A stretch of 64,000 nucleotides of DNA from Echinometra lucunter. Lineage: Eukaryota > Echinodermata > Echinoidea > Camarodonta > Echinometridae. The stretch spans positions 739,491 through 803,490 of the forward strand of contig CM057157.1 in assembly GCA_029962745.1 (NCBI GenBank). Direction: 5' to 3'. Numbering within the stretch: the first letter of the stretch is position 1; the number at the start of each line of letters is the position of its first letter. The translations under genes and the position numbers were made by a program. Shown here piece after piece: positions 44,366 through 56,582 of this stretch. The notes beneath the pieces are model-generated. The model was given only the letters and a program-made list of their open reading frames with translations, ran no database searches and was not told the DNA's origin.

Positions 44366-44804
44366 CTTCAAACAAGTGAACAACGCAGATTTAACTCAGG
44401 AGAGACATCCATATTTTATCATTTGAATCTTATTGTTTCTGATCTTAATAGCCGATTCTCTCCTTACTTCTCTTTCTCTTTCACTCTCTCAGTTTATCTT
44501 CGCTTCACAGAATGCATTTTCTCTATTTAACTGAAGGACTAAAATTCTTCAAGCAAAAAAAAACTGAGAAAGAGTATCGAATATTTTCTGATACCTGTTG
44601 TATGATATTATTGAAAATTCTGATTTCAATAATGACATAGTACCATTTTATATACATGTACACAGTGACGGCAATTTCATGCGAGTGGGGGGGGGGGGGG
44701 GGAGGGGAACGAGGAGGTCCTCTGCTGAAAATCTGTTTCGAGGGGTGAGAGGGGATGATCATTGAGCAAGCGAAGCAAGGGAGCTAAAAAATAACCCCCC
44801 CCCC

Positions 44805-44838
<34 letters not shown>

Positions 44839-47800
44839 TGAAAGAAGCCTGATTTTGCCATCAAAATGCATTCTAGGCCTAGAAAATATTTAAGTTGTTG
44901 GCCTATTCATCTGACTCAAAATAGAACAATAATATATCACGCTTTAAAAATCGCCCCCCAAAAATCTATGGGGGATGTGTACCCCCCCCCCCCCCCCCCC
45001 GTGATCGCCGCCTATGCATGTACATACGGGTTGAAAGAAGAATGCCAAGAGGAACAGACGTCATTTGAGTGGCTGTGACTGCAGCACATTCGAAAAATCC
45101 AAAGCCCTCCGCGGAAGCTGGAAGAGTATGCCTTATTTCAACAGATGACAAATTGTTGCTGGTTCCTGGTACTGTGTAGCTGTCTGACTGTATATTCTCG
45201 GTCAGGCGAACTAGTCTTCTAGCGGACATGGAGAGAATCTCTTCATCCCCAGGGCTGAGTAGACAAAGGAATGATGTATCCCTCAGACCTCCATTGTAGG
45301 ATGAAGGAGTAGCAGCCATTAGATGCACTGGAAGGATCGGTCTTGGATCTGTGGAGAGGATAATCATACCATTAAAGTAGCTATATTGTATGCATTTTAT
45401 TTTCCAAATACTGAATGAGAGAAATTTGGCAAAATACCAAATTGTAGTTCAGTCGTGTGCAGTTGCAGCGCACACATCAAACGTACATTGATGACATTGT
45501 GCATTTCACACAAATCCACTTTCATGGTTGCAGATTCAAAATATCTAAATGTATTGCAAACACTGTCTACACCATTTACTTTACAAATACCGTTTGTTTG
45601 CTAATCTTACCCATACGCTTTCTAACGTAATAGACCAATTCCACGACGCGAGAGGGCAGCAGACTGGTCGCCATACGCGGTGATGTATTTTTTCATTCCT
45701 TGTATGAACCAGTAGGTTTTCTTATCGCTGTAGATTTCGAAATGCATTTGACTGTATTTCACATAGACTCCTGTTCAAAGCACTGGCATCTTTTGGATTT
45801 GGTAATATATTGTGCTCTTGGGTCAGAATTCTTTATAATGATGTTAGTAGTTGCGTGATGAACGGGGGACATTCAACTGGATATTTTAAAGTTAAAAGAG
45901 GGGTAAGACAAGGGGACCCTCTATCTCCATATTTATTTATAATAGCTATCGAACTGCTCACTCATTATATCCGAAAGGACCTAAGATGGAAGGAATAGGG
46001 TTTGATACTAGAAAAAATAAAGCAGGTACTTTATGCTGATGATATTACATTGTTTTTAAAAGATATGAAGTCAATTCATAAAGTGAAGAAAATCTTCGAA
46101 GACTGAGAAATTAAGTGGGTTGAAAATAAATATGGATAAGACAAATTTTGATGTGGTTGGGGGAAGAGATTGATATGCCGGGTTTACCTATTTTGGGACG
46201 TAGGGTACATGATATAAAAAATCCTAGGAGTTTACTTTTCACGTAATTCCAAAATAAAAGACGATTTAAACTATAAGGAAATATTAAGTAAAATAAAAAG
46301 ACTAATAGGTTAGTGGAAGCAACAAGATCTGACAATGTTAGGCAAAATCAAATTATTGAAAATGCATGTATATTCAAAATTTAATTATGTTTCTTCTGTG
46401 CCACACAGTACTGAAGAAATTGAAAAAGTTTCTTTTAATTTCATTTGGGGTGGGAAAGACAGAATAAAAAGGAAAATATTATTATACCAAGATTATTGTG
46501 CAGGTGGACTTCGAGTAACTAATTACGAAGTTTTCATCAAGACTCAAAGAATAATGTGGATCAATCGGCTGTTGTACGGTGAAAAATATTTAGGGTGGAA
46601 AGTAACATTTGATTAATTTTTAGATCGTTGGGAGGCCGAAGTATATTTCTCTGTAATTACGATATGAAAAAAAAAATAATTTAAATGGCATACCCTTGTT
46701 TTATATAGATATGTTAACAGCCTGGCAAGAAAGACCAGTCTCATATTTGTATAACTTAGAATTTACCACCGACAGCCTGATCATGATTCAAAAAATATTT
46801 TCTGTTATCAAACAGTAATGTATACAAAGTGATTTTACAAATGCGGATACTGAACTTTTTCAAATAGATCTTAAGATCTCTGCTTAATTACACAAATTCA
46901 GCGATTTAAAATCTATAAGGTTATACAATCACTTTATTGAAAAAGTTCAAAAAGATTACACATTAAATATTACAGTTGGAATTAGTCAATATGATTTTAG
47001 AATTGGGATGTTGAAAGAAATATTCACAAGACTGAAAAATGCATTTATAAATAACAAAAAGAGTTTCAATATAAACTTTTACATGGAGCTATATATACGA
47101 AACAGAGACTCTTTCAATTTGGTTTTGAGTCAGATAATCTGTGTTCCATTTGTAAAAAAAAACTGGCTGAAACATACCAGCATTTGTCTTTAGATTGTCC
47201 TAAAGCTAAATAATTACGACAGGAAATAATTAAAGAGCTTCATCTAAGAGAGATTAACATAAATGATTAGAAATCCATTTTTATGGGAATATCAGGCAAA
47301 AGTGTAAGAATCCATGTAATAAATTGTATAATTTTTCTTGTAAAATACATAATCTTTTCTTCTAGAAAACAAGGCAAGCTACCATCTGGACAGAAAATAG
47401 TCACCATGATAAAAGATTACAGAGACGAAGAATATAAAATAGCCAACAAAAAAGGGGAAATTAGGGGCGCATTTAAGGAAATGGGAAGAGATTGATGCAT
47501 TTCTCTAATGTTTCCCCCCCCCCCCCCCCCCCCATTTTTAAGTTTTATTATTATTATTATTATTTACGGACTGACGAAGCGGAGCCGGATGCATGTATGT
47601 GTATGTGTATGTTTGTGTGTGTGTTTGTGTGCGGGGGTGCAAGGGTGTGTGAGCGTATGATTGGAGGATGTTTGAGGGTATGTGAGTGTAGGACTGGAAG
47701 AGATTGGGGGTGGCGGAGTAGGGTGCCGAGATGAAGGCGTAGGGTGTCATAGGATGGGGCTATGTATGTCTTCCTCTGTTACCTCAATTCTTCTGCCGAT

Positions 47801-50800
47801 AGAGGGCAAAATACATAAATCGGAGATGGAATTGGTCTAGAGTTTCATGCAATATCAAATCAACGTGAGATTTTCATTGTCATCAAAGTGAAAATACTTT
47901 ATACATTTTTTTTTCAATAATATCTATTCCAAAGGTAAGTCAATCATGACTTTTTTTTTTACACAAAGTGTGTCCATAAAGACGTAATCACGCATCGCCG
48001 ATTAAGACGACGGTTCACGGCGGTTCTCAAACCGCCGCGAACCGTGTCGAAGCGATGACGGAGTTCTTTAAACTCTTTTGAATAGTGTTCAACATCAGGG
48101 TTCATGGCGGATAAGTGACGGCTGACTAAGGTTTGTGTATGGTGTTAAAACGATCTTTGGCGGTTCAGGGCGGACTGCCCGTGCACCGCGCCGTCTATTA
48201 AAGTCGGTGATGTGTGATTACGCCTTAATGTAATTGTAACCAATGCATCATATTGTTTGTCGTATTCAGATTTTGAGTGAAAGGGTTCATAAGCACTCTG
48301 ATCGGGGCTGTATGTAGAATATAGAATGTATAAAAGTGTGCGAGGACGCACGAAAACGAGGGAACAAAGAGACCGAGCTGGTCATGAGGGCGCTTTTGCA
48401 TATTATAATTTGAATTGAAGAAACTGGTGCACACATCTGGTAGAATTCGGGAAAATTTTCAGTAGAAAAATGTATAGACTTGAAAATTTGCTCTCCCCCC
48501 CCCCCCCCCCCCCCCCCGCTACGTACGGCAATGACTCTGATTTAACCAAGAACTCTACATCACAACAATGACAATACTCACTGGGAGGCTTTTCACATGC
48601 GAATCTGAGGTAGGATGTACATGATCGCTTGCTCCACCCATTACCTTGCTGATGAATACATCTTTCGTTCGCAAATAAGGTTGCATCACCATTCGACCAG
48701 TCAGGAAATCTGAGGAGGATTATAAGCAAAACAGTAATATAACATCACGATGTCGAATGTAGGGGGTATTAGGGAAACATCGCCCCAAATTTACTTTTTT
48801 TTAAACAGCATGAGCAGTGTCCCTATTTTGAAGCATCTGAGATGATTTTGTTTTTTGTTTTTTTTTCAAGCTCGCTCGCTAGGCTCGATCGCAGGTTCTT
48901 ATTATATCAAGCACGCTGCATTAAGTACGTTCTAACCATAAAGTATTACCTATCATTCCTTTCATGATTAAAATTCCATCGAATCGCAGAGTCACACATT
49001 GTAGTCAGACCATATCATAAATTTAAAAAAATGAACCCTTCTTTTTAAATTTGAATAGGTCTTCTTCTGTTTTTTTTTCTTCACATAAATGAAGTTATGT
49101 GATTTATGTACATGTTCCATAGTTGTTTATTATGTACAGTTCGAAACGTACGCATTTCCCTTCAGAGCAGTGCCATCAATCCACTGCAAGGTGCCTTCTT
49201 GATTATCGAGTCCAAACCAGAACGAGTTACCGTCAGCTAGATCAATAAGATGTACCTGAGAGAAATTAAGGAAATTCAAAGGATTATTCATGCTGCTTGG
49301 TTAGGTACAAACTAATTCTTCGATTTGACAATGGTCATAATGACTGTATATAAACTGTATATAAAGTAGTATCCCTTGTGAGTCGTTCGACAGGAGGTTA
49401 TTTTTCTGCACTATATTTTCTCATGTTTTTCAAAAATCATTTTTCATTCATTATAATTCTTACTCGAATCTTGACTTTTATTCACCTGGATTTTTTTCCA
49501 CTGTTGTTAAATGCTTATTTACATTTTTGAAAACAAAAATCCTTTTGATTGACATGTGTAAGCTGATTTCTTAAAAAAAAAATAAGGTACGTGGAAAGGC
49601 ACACCTTGATGGTACTAGTATATACTCTTACATTGATTTCTTGTGTCTTTGGCTGAGCGAGATCACCTCCTTGATCTTGACAAAACCTTCGTGCAAATGA
49701 GTATGATGTCATTGAGGACTGAGAGATGTAGTACTGGGTTCCGCCCAAGAGACTCCACTTATATTCCGGAATATCTAGAAATTAGTGAAACACAACTGAC
49801 CTCATTTTTTTTAATGTTACAGGCAACAATAATATTTGTTAACTCCCCGCCAATACTTTATAATGCACTGTCCTACGCTCTCCAAAATCCTTACGGCACT
49901 TTATCTCAGTCGGTCACGTATGGGGGGGGGGGGGGGGTGGGGGAATTCCATGCTAACGTAAAGAATTATTAAAAAAAAAAACAACAACAACAAACAAACA
50001 AAAAAACAAAACACGCCGTCCAGGAACTGTAGCTATTTTTGCCGACCTCGGATCACATGACTAAGGTCCACGTTGGTCTTCGTGGATAGTGTTTTGCGAA
50101 TTTTGAAGAAAAAAAATCGAATCCAGGTCCTAAGACAGACCTTAGATAGACCGGCCTTTTTGTCGACCAAGCGCATGCTTTGTGGTACACTGTATGTCAA
50201 CTGGTTAAATGGTTAAATGGTTAAATGGTTGGTTAATTTACCTGACTGCCGAGAAAGCATGTGTATGCTTGTTATTAAGTAACCAGGGGACCGACGGCTT
50301 TAAGTCCCCTCCGAAGGGTAATGAGGATTAATACCTTACCAAAGGGCATTAGCGCATCCACTTTGTTTCGAACTCGGCGAACTCGGGTAATCCCGGTTAC
50401 GAGACGACAGCTCTATCCACTGATCTACAGCGCCCAACTGCCACAGCATCCAACTAGTGTTTATTCTAGGGTGTGAAGTTACACACTACGAAAAAAAAGG
50501 GTTCAATTCTTGCACCCTAAATGCAACATTGGCAACACCTATTTGGGTGCAATCTTGAACCCTACATGAAAATAAGTGCAAAGCTGCACCCTTTTGTACT
50601 TGTTTGCACCCGCAAATAAATGAATGTTGAACCTTAACTCTTGAGTCTGCACCCTCAAACAGTTAAATGTGCAACTTTGAGAGCTTTCGAGTTGTTCTAT
50701 AACATTAGAAGCTAGTAGAGAAGGAAGTTACTTACGCTGATAGCGTTCACATATGAATGGTCGTTTGAGTGAACATGGAATATCATTCCATCCCATGCTT

Positions 50801-53800
50801 GACTGAGAACGAAGACATGCGCAATCTTCATTATCTTGATCGTTGTTGGGTTCACCAGGGTTCCATTCGGAATACCTGGATGTAAAGAATGACAAAAAGA
50901 GATTACAAATAGACAACTATGAAGCGTTACACGAAATAATTGATTGGCTAATTCGTTGCAATATAAGTGATTAGAAAGCGTATAAGAAACACATCCTTAC
51001 TACTGTAACGATAATTCATGGCTTGGGTTACAATAATTTAACCACAGATAATTTTACCCAGCAGGCCCTATTGGGGAAAAATCCCACCATGTTTTTGTAC
51101 TGGAAAAATTACCTCATCCTATGGAATGTGCATGCATTTAAATCCTTTTGAAAATGTTTATTAATATAACAATGTATAAGACATCTCTCGCTAAAGAAGT
51201 AATTTCAAAGTAGAAGTGGAGACCGCTATAGTTCTGATTTTGGAAGAATTTGCAGTTTCAAGCACCAGAATTGGTATTGGTGTTAAATGGTACAAACAGA
51301 ACATTACCAGATATTGACACACTTACAAAACTTTATGTTACCAAATCCATGATAGAACAATAAGGTTTTGAATCAAGCTCAAATACAGGAGGAGGCGTTA
51401 TGGCTCAGTGGATGGAAAAGTGGTCTCGTAACCGGGAATCCCCGGGTTCGAAACCAAGTGGATGCGCTATGCCCTTTGGTACTAAGGTAAGATTACTCCT
51501 AATACCAAGTCCTTCGGAGGGGACTTAAAACCGTCGGTCCCATGGTTTCTTACTAACAAGCATAAACATAAATAACAGTCATGGTGGTATTCTGAACACC
51601 GTTTTAATTGTGTTTTAAGTTCTGTTGTAACTTCTGTTTTAAGTCAACGACTTACAACACCGCTAAAACAGTCTTTAAACGGTATTCTTGGAACTGTTTT
51701 AACGGTGTTGTAAGTCATCAAAGCCAAACCCACCACAAAAATATCAGATCCAGTAGGGAAAGTCATAAGAGATGGGTCTAAGATGATTCAGCCAATAAGA
51801 TCGCCCCCGCCAATAAGATCGCCCCCCTGGGGATCGGAAGGGGTGCGTGAATTGCGTGAACTTATGTTCGCGTTGTAAATGAGCGCATTAGTTTGCGCTT
51901 AGTTTCTTGCTTGATCAACTTGGTTAACTGATGCGATGATGTGACAGAATTAGTTGTGCAAATCATCTCTGATATTATCGCAGACAATTGCCAAATTTCT
52001 CCACGCGAAGCAAAAATTCTTTCGAAATGTTGTTTTGGAATATCAGCAAGGTTTACTAGATCTCGTTATCCCCCTCATTTCAACCCAAAACAGAATGAGC
52101 GAGAAAAATTTCCGCCATGACATACCACATACAAAGTTAAAACACCTCCCACCCTGTTTTATCTCATGAACATGAATTGTCCAGTGGAAAAAGTTAAAAA
52201 CAGAAGATAAACGGGTCTTCAGAAGACCGTGTTATTGCATATGGCATATTTATGCGCTTGCGCACGATTTGCGCCAGGCATGTAAATTAAAAATGTGCGG
52301 TTAGAAAAAATAAAACAAAATTTAAAACAAAATTTAACACACAGATAAAACGATGTTCAGAATACCGTATTGCTAAAACAGACTTAAAACAGAGTTAAAA
52401 CAGTCTCAGAATACCACCCCAGGTAAATTAACCAGCCATCAAGCATTTACAATTTACTAGCTATATATTCTCCCCTTAATCAATGGTAAAATTAAAAATG
52501 CAAAAAGAAGAGACCCCCCCCCCCCCGTCTCTCTCTCTCTCTCTCTCTCTCCCATGACTTCAGTGCCCCTATTAATGGTCGGACCCACGCTATCCATTGT
52601 AAAAGTTTTTTTTTTTTTAGAGAGAGAGAGTGATTTACCTAATATGTAGTTCAGGCGAGCTGCAATATCAAATGAAACTGCGCAAAATCCACCAGACTGG
52701 TCTCTTTAGAAACTGCCCACTATTTTTCGTTCTCAATAGAGAACAGTTCCAAGGGTTCTCATAGAGAAGCTTTTATAATATAAAAGTCAATAGTATTGAC
52801 CTCTACCACCGAAAATGTAGGGCTCGAACACAAAGCAGTTAATGGTCCAGATGTACATGATAAATCACAAGATCAGCTAAAATCCCACTCTCCCCCCCCC
52901 CCCCCTAAAGTGCAGTTTTTCAGCGGTGCCACTCTATTCTAGTTATTGAACCTACTGTAAAGGCGTTCCGTCGATCCACGTAAATGTTTCTTCCAGTGCT
53001 TGGTCAGTCAAACCAAAATACGAGCAGGTGTTTGATCTCGAAATTTTACCGTGTAGAAAGCTCTGATTGAAGGAAACAAATGTAATCGTATAATCATTAT
53101 CGGATTTCACGGTTTTTTTCTATCATACGGCTCTACAACGACTCATATTGACTTGATAATGAATATCTTAAAAAATGAATGATTTAACATTATAAAAGTG
53201 TTCCAATTACCACACGATATTTTGCTTTGTGTCTTGCATGTCTTGGGGACCCACTAGAAAAAAATATTTATTCAGACTATGGGAGTCAGATTTCTATTTA
53301 AACAAATGACCCATGTTCAAATTTACATTCATTAAGCATAAACGCGACAAGTGAGTAGACAAGGCGATGTTGTTGTTGTTGTTAATGTTTTGTTTTCTTG
53401 TTTTGTTTTTGTTTTGCTTTGTTTTTGTTTTTGTTTTACTGGCGATATTCCTTCGGCGATTGGATGATTTTCGCCCTGCCATAAATTATGAGAGGACGTT
53501 GTTTTCCACTCCTCGTATTCTTGCTCTGTTTGAATTGACAATAAGGAGGCGTTTTCCACTTGATTTATAATGTGAGCAAAGTTTTTGTGCAATTACTTTT
53601 CTATATTGTTAATGAGAATGTTATTGTATGCGATATAATCCCCATAATGTGTTAATGTACGAAGAGAAAACAAAATTATGCAGGAAAGTGGTCATAATCA
53701 TTTATATAATAGCTTTTGTTATCATGCATATCAAATTTCTAAACACTCACGTAATTTGTCATTCATCCAACCCTGACATCCTGTTCCTTTTTTCTTTTCT

Positions 53801-54957
53801 TTTCTTTTAAAAGTAAAACATGACTTCAAGTATACTACAGTAAAATTGCTGCTCAATTCGTCATTTTGTGTCAACTCCAGCAGCAGGACCAACAATAGCA
53901 AATAAATTAGGAATAAATAACGAAGTTGTATTAAAAGGCATTTTATCAAGCAATTTTTAAAAACTAACACCTGAATGAAAATATTAGCAGTATGTTTGCA
54001 TTAGATTTAATGAACGTACATTGATATTCTCTGATGTGATGAGTGCTAAATCAGCTCCATGATACTGACAGTAGGTCCGTGCATCTGAGAAAGATCGATC
54101 CATCCAGGAAGCGGAGATAAAGTAATTCATACCTCCGAACAGAGCCTCACTACCTTCATCAAATACTGTAATGGAAAGCAGCGATCTTGTAAATAGTTTG
54201 CTGTAAATAATTCAGCAAGACATGCATGTATATAGAGGGCATACTGACTTAATGAGTTCATATATCAGCTCCATACTGAAAAGCATGTCTGAAGTGAATT
54301 TTATTTACAGTGATAAAAAAATGAATTGGTGAATGAACATCTGATTAAAACCGGTCCAACCACGAAGAAGAAATGAATTCATATACATCTTAAGTAGGGT
54401 TTCACTGCCGTCACCACATGCAGTATTTCAAAATGAAATTCTACGAAAATATATTTGGAGAAAGAGTGAGTGAATAAGCTCTCATTGTTTAGAACTAATA
54501 AATCCCCCCCCCCCCCATATATATATATATATCTTAACATGTGTATTTTTCTGGTCAAGAGCTAGAGAGCATTTAATTTGCTTTTGTTGGTTTGTTTTGG
54601 GGTGTTTTAACGAAGATGTTCAGTTTTGCCTCTGTATACAGAAAAATGCATAAATTAACGCGGATTACGAACTTATCGTACTGAATACGCTTTACTTATC
54701 ACTCTGCTCAAAATTGACCACACCCGAATCTGGTTGTTGTTGGGGTTTTTTTTTCTTTCTGTTGTTGTTGTTGTCTTTTGGTTAGTTTGTTTTTTGTTTG
54801 TCAAGCAAGTTGAAAATGGATACCTTGTGTCCGTTCACAAATGTACGGGAATAGCCGTCCTTGAATCTGGTCATACCAGGAGGGACCAGAACGTAGACCA
54901 AGACAGCCCCATGAGTCGAAATCATTGGGTTCCGTCTCACTATACCAATCAAGGTAT
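44090..54957 (-). CDS. Composite model: paralogous CTLD-1(partial)-CTLD-2-CTLD-3-Ig-Ig block
   Basis: Nine minus-strand exons repeat the order and phases of the left receptor: last third of CTLD-1, all of CTLD-2 and CTLD-3, then Ig-A and Ig-B. All frames are open. No Tie-type EGF, FN3 or TM exon lies between Ig-B and CTLD-0, unless hidden in the N gap. Either this is the 5' half of one long receptor (Ig-B splicing to CTLD-0 is phase-compatible) or a truncated tandem gene. Confidence 0.65.
44689..45002. repeat. Poly-G/poly-A/poly-C-rich dispersed repeat
   Basis: A G run, GCAAGCGAAGCAAGGGAGC, a C run, ~37 A, then a second C run ending at 45000, just 27 bases from the Ig-A donor. Same poly-G family style as 36599-36848. 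Confidence 0.6.
45028..45348 (-). CDS. Exon: Ig domain A, right copy
   Basis: DPRPILPVHLMAATPSSY, DTSFLCLLSPGDEE, GFGFFECAAVTATQ. Acceptor CCACAG, donor C|GTATGT, phase 1-1. Same length as the left copy. Confidence 0.84.
45631..47839. mobile_element. Possible foldback element containing the L1-like LINE
   Basis: TAGACCAATTCCA at 45631 and TGGAATTGGTCTA ending 47839 are inverted, with GAGGGCA nearby on both sides. The short match leaves the borders tentative. Confidence 0.4.
45775..47493 (+). mobile_element. L1/Tx1-like LINE, decayed RT and C-terminal domain
   Basis: Plus-strand frames with breaks: WVRILYNDVSSCVMNGGHS, VKRGVRQGDPLSPYLFIIAI, QVLYADDITLFLK (YADD catalytic box), then MLGKIKLLKMHVYSKFNYV, FNFIWGGKDRIKRK and GGLRVTNYEVF. 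The F-x-W-x-G-K...G-G-L-x-V stretch after the RT is typical of L1/Tx1-clade proteins. Several stops; 5'-truncated. Confidence 0.82.
47975..48230. mobile_element. 256-bp foldback MITE
   Basis: Ends CATAAAGACGTAATCACGCA / GTGTGATTACGCCTTAATG are inverted with few mismatches. The interior contains GGTTCACGGCGGTT / AACCGCCGCGAACC inverted motifs. Confidence 0.8.
48350..48530. repeat. Dispersed poly-C/G repeat copy
   Basis: GACCGAGCTGGTCATGAGGG, CTGGTGCACACATC, a C run, then CGCTACGTACGGCAATG. Same family as 28811 and 36599. Confidence 0.65.
48582..48709 (-). CDS. Exon: CTLD-3, C-terminal third, right copy
   Basis: FPDWSNGDATLFANERC, GWSKRSCTSYLRFACEKPP. No EPN/WND. Phase 2 in, phase 1 out (A|GTGAGT). 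Confidence 0.86.
49152..49255 (-). CDS. Exon: CTLD-3, middle third, right copy
   Basis: VHLIDLADGNSFWFGLDN, GTLQWIDGTALKGN. Two codons shorter than the left copy. Phase 0 in, phase 2 out (GC|GTACGT). Confidence 0.88.
49632..49774 (-). CDS. Exon: CTLD-3, N-terminal third, right copy
   Basis: IPEYKWSLLGGTQYYIS, SYSFARRFCQDQGGDLAQP. Phase 1 in, phase 0 out (GTAAGA). Confidence 0.88.
50250..50436 (-). mobile_element. tRNA-derived SINE, minus orientation
   Basis: Minus strand: GCGCTGTAGATCAGTGG (A-box region), GAGTTCGAAACAAAG (B-box region), then GCGCTAATGCCC and GGGGACTTAAAGCCGTCGG. Same family as 51391-51575, in the opposite direction. Confidence 0.78.
50490..50690. repeat. Unclassified repeat with TGCACCC motifs
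   Basis: Several TTGCACCC / GGGTGCAA motifs in both orientations within 200 bp, just beside a CTLD-2 exon. No clear ends or TSD. Confidence 0.4.
50736..50875 (-). CDS. Exon: CTLD-2, C-terminal third, right copy (EPN, WND)
   Basis: YSEWNPGEPNNDQDNEDC, SSMGWNDIPCSLKRPFICE. Both EPN and WND present. Phase 2 in, phase 1 out (C|GTAAGT). Confidence 0.9.
51391..51575 (+). mobile_element. tRNA-derived SINE, plus orientation
   Basis: TTATGGCTCAGTGGATGG (A box) and GGGTTCGAAACC at 51443-51454 (B box), then GGATGCGCTATGCCC and GGAGGGGACTTAAAACC. Confidence 0.82.
51583..52418. mobile_element. Foldback element, GGTGGTATTCTG ends
   Basis: GGTGGTATTCTGAACACCG at the left, CAGTCTCAGAATACCACC at the right; the arms repeat TTTTAAGT/ACTTAAAA and AAAACAGT/ACTGTTTT units. 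About 836 bp. No ORF recognised. Confidence 0.7.
52956..53062 (-). CDS. Exon: CTLD-2, middle third, right copy
   Basis: SFLHGKISRSNTCSYFGLTD, FTWIDGTPLQ. Phase 0 in (CAATCAG), phase 2 out (CA|GTAGGT). Confidence 0.88.
53063..54019. other. Intron, no gene seen
   Basis: GTTGTT/GTTTT-rich stretch at about 53368-53440; no exon or transposon supported. Confidence 0.5.
54020..54165 (-). CDS. Exon: CTLD-2, N-terminal third, right copy
   Basis: VFDEGSEALFGGMNYFISAS, WMDRSFSDARTYCQYHGADL, ALITSENIN. Phase 1 in (TTACAG), phase 0 out (GTACGT). Not tandemly duplicated, unlike the left copy. Confidence 0.9.
54824..54957 (-). CDS. Exon: CTLD-1, C-terminal third, right copy (orphan)
   Basis: YLDWYSETEPNDFDSWGC, SGPSWYDQIQGRLFPYICE, RTQ. 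EPN kept, WYD at the WND site. Phase 2 in (CCCAG), phase 1 out (G|GTATCC). I find no intact middle or N-terminal third upstream, so the domain is incomplete in this window. Confidence 0.85.
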
Positions 54958-56002
54958 CTGGGTCAATAACAAAAGAAACACACTCCTTTCGATATTCTAT
55001 TTATAATAAAAAAACCCATGTATATATTCATATGTTCTCAATTTTAAAATTAACATCCCAAATTTCGATCGTTTAGAAAGCACGAGAAGCCTCCTTACCA
55101 ACATGCACGCCTCAGGGCACTCTTATCGATGATCAGACCAGTTTGGCGGCTTTGTAAACAGGATACTATTTCTTCTTTGACGGAAAATTCTTACGGCAGA
55201 AACAAGGTAATGCAATGGGTAGATAACTTGCATCATCATGGCCAGTTAATGGCCACGCTTGAAGGCAATTCTTTGTAGTTTTAGCTCCAGCTCCGTCATG
55301 TCTGTCGAATTCTTTATTCTTTACAATTCTTCCCTTTATGATTTTAGGAGAGCCTTAAAGAATCCTACAGTTGTGCAATATATCTTGTCTGGATATGTCA
55401 GGGTGCATTTTAGTAATGTTGTTTTTCCTTTTAGATAATTATGTTTATGTGTTTCTTTTCTTCTTCTTCTTCTTCTTTTTCTCTTTCCAACTGTTAAAGC
55501 ATAGAGAATTGTATCCCCGGTGCGTAGTGCCGGAGGATACTTTGGATTCGCATCACATTTGTGTGCGCGATTCTGGCCGAGTTTCTCGACAAATCTTGTT
55601 CAAAATATATCTACCAACCTATAACTTTTGGTGGAAGCGCCCTTGCTTGTTCCGTAAGTATGAACAAAACGCTTGATTTTGGAGTGTCTGCTTGTGTGCG
55701 CTCCACTGGTCACATTTCTTGACGGATTTCGTTCAGGTTTTTCATAGTCAAATCTGGACCCCTGTAATAAACACAACACAAAAAGTAAGTTCCCCCTTAA
55801 ACGAATCTCTGTATTTTTTCAATCAGGAACCTTTGATGAAATCTGAATACAGATTCATGCAGCTACACTTCTCAGTTACATTCTGTAAAATTCAGGGCAA
55901 ACCCTTCAGTCATGCTTCAGTGAACACGACGTAAATGCAAAATTGTCATTTCACAAGCTTCGTGCAATGACTTTGATGCAGTGATATCGGAACATACTTT
56001 AA

Positions 56003-56582
56003 AGGAGAATGAAACCCAGGCATCAGTGTGCTCTTAATGAATGGAGATGGCCAAGAAGAGTAAACAGTGAAAATTTCAGCAAAATCGGACAATCTGTTAA
56101 AGAATTATGAATTTTGAAAGTTTCAATAAATCCCTATTAGTGGGATCCTTGAGTTGGCAACTTAGCAAGCATATGTGACGTCATCGTGGACAACTCTCCA
56201 TTCATTTTGTGCATAAATTTTCAAAAGAATTGATTTATATGAAATTCCAAGTCAGAAATCAACATAATTCTTCCCAAAATGCTTGCAGAATTGATGTAGC
56301 TATGTCATACTCGAACAATAAATCAAACGAATTTCTATGTTTCTTGAAAATAAAGAAAATGTTAAATTCTGTGTACAAAATGAATGGAGAGTTGTCCACG
56401 ATGACATCACAGATGCTTGCAAAATTGCCAACTCAAGGATAACCATAATAAGGATTTACTTACACTTTCAAAGTTCATAAGTCTTGAACAGATTGTCCGA
56501 TTTCGCTCAAACTTACACTATCGACCCTTTTTGTTTTTCTTCATTCACCGGAAGTACAGTGATGTCTGGGTTGCATTCTCCT
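56003..56582. mobile_element. 580-bp TTAA-flanked foldback MITE in left arm
   Basis: TIRs AGGAGAATGAAACCCA / TGGGTTGCATTCTCCT, TTAA at 55999-56002 and 56583-56586. Interior arms also invert (ATGAATGGAGAGTTGTCCAC near 56380, inverse near 56189). The mirror site in the right arm reads TTAC at the same place, i.e. unoccupied. TTAA targets suggest piggyBac- or Kolobok-type mobilisation. Confidence 0.88.

Noticed and set aside
55080..55215. Possible degenerate middle exon for the orphan CTLD-1 at 54824-54957
   Set aside because: The minus strand has an I-I-D-K-S-A-L-R stretch and a GTAAGG donor, but lacks the W-x-G-L and W-x-D-G cores and a convincing acceptor.
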